Part shown: one piece after another, positions 31,656-36,455 of the stretch
Layout: each line of letters starts with the position of its first letter
Numbering within the stretch: position 1 is the stretch's first letter
Assembly (NCBI GenBank): GCA_945893045.1
Contig: CAMDEA010000083.1
Span: 1 to 36,455, forward strand
Origin: Planctomyces sp. SH-PL62
Lineage (GTDB): Bacteria > Planctomycetota > Planctomycetia > Planctomycetales > Planctomycetaceae
Length of the DNA: 36,455 nt
Reading direction: 5' to 3'
Program-made: the position numbers and the translations under genes
The notes under the pieces: generated by a model
The model's database searches: none
Seen by the model: only the letters and a program-made list of their open reading frames with translations
Told to the model about the DNA's origin: nothing

Positions 31656-31733
31656 GTCAGGCTTTCCAGCCTGACCCGAATTGGCAAAACCACGTCAATC
31701 GTTGATCGGGTCAGCCTAGAAAGGCTGACCTAC
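31652..31733. repeat. GTAG-foot inverted pair after the esterase gene (family F)
   Basis: Left unit: foot GTAG, arm GTCAGGCT, loop TTCC, arm AGCCTGAC (31652-31675). Right unit (minus, ending CTAC at 31733): foot GTAG, arm GTCAGCCT, loop TTCT, arm AGGCTGAC. The two units differ by a G-C to C-G swap that keeps the stem intact. Confidence 0.9.
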
Positions 31734-31755
31734 TTTTCACCGGAGTTTACATCTC

Positions 31756-32646
31756 ATGCGAATGCTCATGGTCTGCTTGTTGGCGTTATCCGGAATGACC
31801 GCATTAGCGACGGCTCAAGACATGCCGTTGTCGCAGGTGTTGATTGACCGCGAAGGCTGGCAGTTGCTCAGCGAGGGGCACGGCTTCACGGAAGGGCCGG
31901 CAGCGGACAAGGAGGGGAACGTCTTCTTCACCGATATCCCGAACAACCGCATTCACAAGATTACTCTCGACGGCAAAGTGAGCGTCTTCGCGGAGAACAC
32001 GGCGAAGACCAACGGGTTGATGTTCGGGCCGGACGGTCGGCTGTATGGCTGTCGCAACGGCGAGCGGAAGATCGTGGCTTACGACGCGGCCGGTCAGCCG
32101 CACACGATTGCCGAGGACATCGACAGCAATGATCTCGTGGTCGGTTCGGACGGCCGGATCTTCGTGACCGATCCGCCGAATCAACGGGTCTGGCTGGTCA
32201 CGCTGAAGGGCGAAAAGAAGATCGTCGCGAGTGGTTTTCGCCCCAACGGCATCATCCTGTGGCGCGATGAATCGACGCTGGTCGTCACCGACGGAGACAT
32301 CCCGCACTTGTGGGCGTTCAAGGTCGAGGCAGACGGCAGTCTCTCGGCCAAAGACAAATACTACGGCCCGCTCATGCTGCCGCCGGGGCGAGACAAACCT
32401 GGTTCAGACGGTATGACGATCGACAAAGACGGCCGCTTGTATGTGACGACGGCGGCCGGCTTGCAGATGTTCGATCCGACCGGCCGCCTGGGAGGCGCGA
32501 TTCACAAGCCGCAGAGTGGCAAGTCGCTCTCGAACGCCTGCTTCGGCGGACCGGGGTTGAGTGACCTCTACGTCACGAACGGCGACAAGGTTTATCGCCG
32601 CAAGACGAAGACGGCGGGCGTCGTGTACGGGGCGGGAGGGAAATGA
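31756..32646 (+). CDS. Secreted SMP-30/gluconolactonase-like protein
   Basis: A 296-residue protein with a signal peptide (residues 1-20, ending T-A-Q) and GGAG ten bases before the ATG. It is a six-bladed beta-propeller of the SMP-30/LRE family. Motifs: G-F-T-E-G-P-A with the metal-binding Glu, T-N-G-L-M-F-G-P-D-G-R-L-Y with an Asn ligand, N-D-L-V-V-G-S-D-G, F-R-P-N-G-I and D-G-M-T-I-D-K-D-G-R-L-Y. It would hydrolyse sugar lactones or similar esters with a divalent metal. The preceding secreted esterase suggests shared polysaccharide or sugar metabolism. Confidence 0.88.
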   Translation: MRMLMVCLLALSGMTALATAQDMPLSQVLIDREGWQLLSEGHGFTEGPAADKEGNVFFTDIPNNRIHKITLDGKVSVFAENTAKTNGLMFGPDGRLYGCRNGERKIVAYDAAGQPHTIAEDIDSNDLVVGSDGRIFVTDPPNQRVWLVTLKGEKKIVASGFRPNGIILWRDESTLVVTDGDIPHLWAFKVEADGSLSAKDKYYGPLMLPPGRDKPGSDGMTIDKDGRLYVTTAAGLQMFDPTGRLGGAIHKPQSGKSLSNACFGGPGLSDLYVTNGDKVYRRKTKTAGVVYGAGGK

Positions 32647-32659
32647 AGCGGGGTCATTG

Positions 32660-32757
32660 AAAAATGAGAATTGGAAATTGAAAAATGCAAAATGAGGAGA
32701 CAGCGTTCTGCCTTTCATTTTGCATTTTTCAATTTCCAATTCTCAATTTCCAATTCA
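32660..32757. repeat. Inverted pair of A/T-rich heptamer arrays between convergent genes
   Basis: The left array AAAAATG, AGAATTG, GAAATTG, AAAAATG, CAAAATG (32660-32694) is followed by an opposite array CATTTTG, CATTTTT, CAATTTC, CAATTCT, CAATTTC, CAATTCA (32716-32757). The arms pair over most of their length. It lies between the 3' ends of the lactonase-like gene and the RTX-like gene. Confidence 0.85.
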
Positions 32758-32767
32758 TGCACCTTCT

Positions 32768-35700
32768 TCAAATCGCTTCCAGCGCCGTCAGCAGCTCACT
32801 GCTGAGGGTAAACGCTTCGTTGATCTCGTTGGACGGGTCGGCAATCGTGTCCACGCCTTGATTGCCGGCGATCGTGTCGCTGCCTCCTTGGCCGTTGATG
32901 GTATCGTCGCCGTCGCCGCCGAGGATCACATCGGTTCCACCACCACCGGCCAGGATGTCGGCACCGTCGCCACCCAGAACGGTGTCGTTGCCGCTGCCGC
33001 TGTTGATGTTATCGTCGCCGTCCGAGCCGTTGATCTGATCGTTACCGAGTCCACCGATGACCGTGTCGTTGCCGTCCCCCGCGATGACCGTGTCGTCGCC
33101 GTCGCCCGCGTCAATCGCGTCGTTGCCGTGATCGCCACGGATGAAGTCATTGCCTGTCCCCGCGGTGATCAAGTCATCGCTGCGTCCGCCGTCGAGCGAG
33201 TCGTTGCCATCGCCGCCGGTCAGCGTGTCGAAACCCAGATCGCCCAGCAGCGTGTCTGCTCCGATGCTGCCATCCAAGCTGTCGTCGCCCGCTCCACCCA
33301 GCAGCGAGTCATCACCGTTCTGGCCGAGCAGCACGTCGAAGCCATCGCCGCCATCGACGCTGTCGTTGCCATCGTTGCCACGGAGGCTGTCATCGCCGGC
33401 GTTGCCTTGAATGCTGTCGTCACCCGCGTCGCCGAAGACGTTGTCGTTGCCGTCGCCGCCGATGATGGTGTCGTTGCCGCCGCGACCGTTCAGCCGGTCG
33501 TTGCCGTCGCCGCCGCTGATCGTGTCGCCATCTTCGCTGCCCACGATGGTGTCGTTGCCGGCATCACCGCTTAGTCCCAGTCGCACGTTGCCGGTCAAGA
33601 CTCCAACCGCGCTGATCACGTCGTTCCCGTTGCCACCGAGGACTTCGAGCTGCACACCGGCGACATCTTCCAGGTTGGCGATCGTGATGATGTCGTTGCC
33701 GTTGTTGCCGTTGATCGCGACACGATTGAAATTCGGGCCGACGGTCACGGACTTGCCGGACTCGGTGATGACCAACCGATCGTCAACGTTCTTGCTGACG
33801 CTGAAGGTGTTGGCGGCACCGGTGCCGTTGACGAGCAGCGTGTTGTCCCCGGTGAGGTCTGTGATCGTATCGTTTCCGCCGGCGGCTCCGTCCCAGGCGA
33901 TCGTGTCGTCTCCGCCGCCACCGTCGATGACATCCATGCCACCTTGGCCGTTGAGCGTGTCGTCACCCAGGTTTCCAAAAATCGTGTCGTTGCCCGACCC
34001 GCCCAGCACGCTGTCGTTCCCTTCGCCGGCGTCGATGAAATCGTTCCCTCCGCCGCCGTTGAGCACGTCGTCGAACTGAGTGGCGATCAGCGTGTCGTCG
34101 CCGTCGGTGCCCAAGAGCGTGTCCGCCTGCGGACCGGGTGGTGCTGGCGGAGGTGGCGGCGGTGGTGGTGGCGGCGGCGGTACGGCATTGTTGACGATGC
34201 CGTCACCACCCAATGCGGTGATACTGCCCGGAGCCGTGAAGGACCGAATCAGCGCTCCTGACCGCGTGAAGACATCGATCACACCGGAGCCGCTCGAACC
34301 CAGATAGATTTCCCCGTTGATACCGGCGATCCCGAAGTACTGCCCGCCGGGACCGACTGGAACGAACGAGCTGGTGATCACCCCAGTGACCGGATCAATT
34401 TCAAAGACCTGATTTTGAAAATTCAACGTGGCCACCAAGCGATCCGGCCCGCCGCCGCCGCTGACTGCACCCAGGCCGCCGATGATGGTCATTCCAGGGT
34501 TAATTCCGTCGATGTCCAAACTCGTCGTGATGGTGTCCGTGACCGTGTCGAAGATGAAGATATCGCTGGCTCCGAAATCCTGGATGAAGACGATGCCATT
34601 CAAGGTGGCGATTCCGCCGAACGACCCAGAACCAGCCGTAAACGTATCTTGGTCGATGATCGCCCCCGTATTGGGATCGAGTTCAAAGATCGTGCGATTG
34701 CCGGCCAGGAAGAAAATGCTCGTTCCATCGTAGGCCAGACCATCGGGACCGCCTGTGCTGGCAACGGGTGTCGGAAACGAATTCAGGACCGCGCCGGTGT
34801 TCAGGTCGATCTCGTTGATCGTGTTCGACCCCGTGAAGACTGAGAACAGCCGCAAAGGATCGTCGTCGGTGATCAGGCAGAATCCTTGCGGGACTCCGAT
34901 GACCGCGGCACCGACCGGATTGGTCAGATTGACCAGGAAGAACTCGTTGCCTTCGATCAACACGTCGCCATTGACCGTGACGTTAAACGTCGCCGTGGTC
35001 TGGCCTGGGGCGAACATCAGCGTTCCGTTGGTCGCGACGTAGTCGGCCGGGGAGATCGCGGGACCATCCGCCGTGGCGAAGTCCACTTGCACGGCGGCGG
35101 TGGCAGGTTGCGACAGCGTGACGGTGAAAGTCACGGTTTGCGTGCCCGCATCACCTTCCACGCCCAGCGTCACCGAATCGACATTGAAGGTTGGTAAAAC
35201 GGGAGCCGTCACGACCAACGACCGCACCAGATCGTTTCCGGCACCGCCGTCCATCGAGTCCGGCCCACCGAAGCCGAACAGCGAATCATCGCCGCTCTGG
35301 CCGAGCAACGTGTCCGCTCCGGAATTGCTGTTCGGGTCGGTCTCGAAATCGTCGTAGATCGTGTCATCGTTCGAACCACCAAGCAGTCGGTCGCTGCCGT
35401 TGCCCCCTTCGATGGTGTCGTTGCCGCTGCCGCCGTTCACCGTATCGTCGTCGTCGCCGCCCAACAATCGGTCGGCTCCGCTGTCACCGATGAGAGTGTC
35501 GCTACCGGTTCCACCGTCGATGGAATCATTGCCGCTCATGCCGCTGATGATGTCGTTGCCAATTCCGCCGTTGATCGTGTCGTTCTTCTCGCCGCCGATG
35601 ATCGAATCGTTGCCGCCATCACCGTTGATGAGGTCGGCTCCGCCATCGCCGTTGATGGTGTCGTTACCGAGTCCGCCGTTGATCGTGTCTTCGCCGTTCT

Positions 35701-36358
35701 GGCCATTCACGACGTCGTTGCCGTTGCCGAGATTGACGAGGTCCGATCCGCTGCCGGCGTTGACGTTGTCGTCGCCGTCACCAGCGTCGATGTTATCCGC
35801 TCCGTCGCCGCCGCTGATGATGTCGATCCCGACTCCGCCACGAATGACATCCGCGCCGTTGCCGCCATCGAGCGCGTTAGCCCCCCCTTGCCCATCGAGC
35901 GTGTCGGCACCATCGCCGCCCAACAAGCTGTCGCCGAAATCATTGCTGCCCAGAATCGAGTCGTTGCCGTTGCCGCCATTGACGCTGATGCTCGTCAAGC
36001 CGGTGAAGTCGGCCGAGGTCACACCGCTCAAGTCGATGGTGTTCTCCGCATCGCCGCCGGTGATGACGATCGACTGCACCGAACTGGCCGCGAGATTACC
36101 CACCGCCACCGGTTGCAACTGCCCGCCATTGGGGCCGATCTGCACCACCAGGTTGCCGCTCAGCGAACTGACGCTGACGTTGTCGTTCGTGTTGAGCGTG
36201 ATATTCAACTCGGTGCCGGCCACGATCAGCACGCTGGTTGCCAGCAGCGTTCGCACTTCCAAGTGCTCGGCGGCTGACGCGGCGGTCCGCGTTTGAGTGC
36301 TTGGTTTCCTGCGACCTGCCGCCACGGGCCAGTTCTTCAGCCATGAAACAAATTGCAC
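32768..36358 (-). CDS. Giant RTX-like calcium-binding surface protein with Calx-beta and propeller-like regions
   Basis: 1196 residues from GTG 36358, chosen because GGAGG lies at 36370-36366, seven bases before it; an in-frame TTG at 36391 is inside a repeat. The N-terminus has R-R-K-P, then A-E-H-L-E-V-R-T-L-L-A, the planctomycete E-x-R-x-LLA motif. Next: a first block of RTX G-G-x-G-x-D nonapeptides (about residues 130-375), a Calx-beta-like domain (about 388-498), a propeller-like region with repeated D-P-N-T-G-A and D-P-V-T-G-V motifs (about 500-725), a Pro-rich linker (about 726-742), and a second RTX block (about 745-1185) interrupted by a beta-rich segment (about 820-930). RTX repeats bind Ca2+ and fold after export. 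It probably acts at the cell surface; no type I secretion genes are seen. Confidence 0.9.
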   Translation of the reverse strand: MQFVSWLKNWPVAAGRRKPSTQTRTAASAAEHLEVRTLLATSVLIVAGTELNITLNTNDNVSVSSLSGNLVVQIGPNGGQLQPVAVGNLAASSVQSIVITGGDAENTIDLSGVTSADFTGLTSISVNGGNGNDSILGSNDFGDSLLGGDGADTLDGQGGANALDGGNGADVIRGGVGIDIISGGDGADNIDAGDGDDNVNAGSGSDLVNLGNGNDVVNGQNGEDTINGGLGNDTINGDGGADLINGDGGNDSIIGGEKNDTINGGIGNDIISGMSGNDSIDGGTGSDTLIGDSGADRLLGGDDDDTVNGGSGNDTIEGGNGSDRLLGGSNDDTIYDDFETDPNSNSGADTLLGQSGDDSLFGFGGPDSMDGGAGNDLVRSLVVTAPVLPTFNVDSVTLGVEGDAGTQTVTFTVTLSQPATAAVQVDFATADGPAISPADYVATNGTLMFAPGQTTATFNVTVNGDVLIEGNEFFLVNLTNPVGAAVIGVPQGFCLITDDDPLRLFSVFTGSNTINEIDLNTGAVLNSFPTPVASTGGPDGLAYDGTSIFFLAGNRTIFELDPNTGAIIDQDTFTAGSGSFGGIATLNGIVFIQDFGASDIFIFDTVTDTITTSLDIDGINPGMTIIGGLGAVSGGGGPDRLVATLNFQNQVFEIDPVTGVITSSFVPVGPGGQYFGIAGINGEIYLGSSGSGVIDVFTRSGALIRSFTAPGSITALGGDGIVNNAVPPPPPPPPPPPPAPPGPQADTLLGTDGDDTLIATQFDDVLNGGGGNDFIDAGEGNDSVLGGSGNDTIFGNLGDDTLNGQGGMDVIDGGGGDDTIAWDGAAGGNDTITDLTGDNTLLVNGTGAANTFSVSKNVDDRLVITESGKSVTVGPNFNRVAINGNNGNDIITIANLEDVAGVQLEVLGGNGNDVISAVGVLTGNVRLGLSGDAGNDTIVGSEDGDTISGGDGNDRLNGRGGNDTIIGGDGNDNVFGDAGDDSIQGNAGDDSLRGNDGNDSVDGGDGFDVLLGQNGDDSLLGGAGDDSLDGSIGADTLLGDLGFDTLTGGDGNDSLDGGRSDDLITAGTGNDFIRGDHGNDAIDAGDGDDTVIAGDGNDTVIGGLGNDQINGSDGDDNINSGSGNDTVLGGDGADILAGGGGTDVILGGDGDDTINGQGGSDTIAGNQGVDTIADPSNEINEAFTLSSELLTALEAI

Positions 36359-36365
36359 GATCAAG

Positions 36366-36370
36366 CCTCC
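36366..36370 (-). promoter_or_regulatory. Ribosome binding site fixing the GTG start of the RTX-like gene
   Basis: GGAGG on minus, seven bases before GTG 36358. Because it lies downstream of the TTG at 36391, the longer reading is unlikely. Confidence 0.65.
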
Positions 36371-36374
36371 CTGC

Positions 36375-36394
36375 CAAATTTCAAATTTCAAATC
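36375..36394. repeat. Short A/T-rich heptamer array upstream of the RTX-like gene
   Basis: CAAATTT, CAAATTT, CAAATC in plus orientation, directly next to the GTAG foot of the following palindrome. It lies in the 5' region of the RTX-like gene. Confidence 0.75.
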
Positions 36395-36455
36395 GTAGGG
36401 TGGGTCGAGTCATCGAGACCCACCACAAGCACCGCTGGTGGGTCTCGATGACTCG
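36395..36455. repeat. GTAG-foot element at the window end (family J, truncated)
   Basis: Foot GTAG (36395-36398), then GGTGGGTC, a loop of eight bases, and GACCCACC. After a 12-base spacer a reverse copy starts with GGTGGGTC and is cut by the window end. It belongs to the upstream region of the RTX-like gene. Confidence 0.75.

Noticed and set aside
35230..35970. Possible CRISPR or tandem repeat array
   Set aside because: The periodicity is the 27-base coding period of RTX nonapeptides, with variable bases at codon positions. There are no constant repeats with unique spacers.
32720..36296. Plus-strand open frames rich in Val/Ala or Pro/Ser opposite the RTX-like gene
   Set aside because: Their repetitive composition is the antisense image of the G-G-x-G-x-D repeats.

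Overview
The window looks like chromosomal DNA of a planctomycete (Planctomycetota). Three things point there: a very large PVC-type haem-binding dehydrogenase-like protein (15694-18828); a nearby Tat-exported DUF1501 protein (19564-20964); and an RTX-like giant protein (32768-36358, minus) whose N-terminus carries the 'E-x-R-x-LLA' motif typical of planctomycete surface proteins. No rRNA, tRNA, CRISPR array, prophage or complete insertion sequence was recognised. Nearly all genes read as housekeeping, envelope or signalling functions. Species cannot be named from the sequence alone.

Layout. 1-4932 (plus): the 3' end of a GGDEF diguanylate cyclase, a STAS anti-sigma antagonist, a VanZ-like protein, a His-rich lipoprotein, a GT9 glycosyltransferase and a UDP-sugar dehydrogenase. 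5118-8152 (minus): an RlmI-like rRNA methyltransferase overlapping a response regulator, and a TIGR04282-like glycosyltransferase overlapping a glutaredoxin-like membrane protein. 8350-15664 (plus): an apparent operon of SpeD-type AdoMet decarboxylase, a zinc-ribbon/DUF4178 membrane protein, a small Ser/Gly-rich membrane peptide, a DUF350 protein, a membrane-fused spermidine-synthase-like aminopropyltransferase, an exported FAD amine-oxidase-like lipoprotein and a polytopic membrane protein. 15694-20964 (plus): PVC-type cytochrome protein, Uma2-like nuclease, DUF1501 protein. 20984-28152 is mixed: an ICMT-like methyltransferase (minus), a TolC-family lipoprotein (plus), then a DUF3592 protein, an M19 dipeptidase and a secreted glycosidase-like protein (all minus). 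28422-32646 (plus): a degenerate HAD protein, a FabZ-like hotdog dehydratase, TrmB, a secreted esterase and a secreted SMP-30-like lactonase. 32768-36358 (minus): the RTX-like giant protein.

Two things stand out. First, the polyamine-type operon (8350-14353) combines polyamine-synthesis-like enzymes with membrane proteins of unknown function and an exported amine-oxidase-like flavoprotein. This suggests polyamine or aminopropyl chemistry at the membrane rather than bulk spermidine synthesis.

Second, the window is dense in short palindromic elements of many unrelated sequences that share one architecture: a GTAG (or GTGG) foot, an about 8-bp stem and a 3-5 nt loop, usually in head-to-head inverted pairs. 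This is the architecture of REP/BIME elements mobilised by RAYT transposases. Stem bases covary between units, and several elements sit in frame inside conserved genes or supply their C-termini or stop codon. A second repeat class consists of A/T-rich tandem heptamers, often as inverted pairs in gaps between genes. No RAYT gene is in the window, so the mobilising enzyme must be sought elsewhere.
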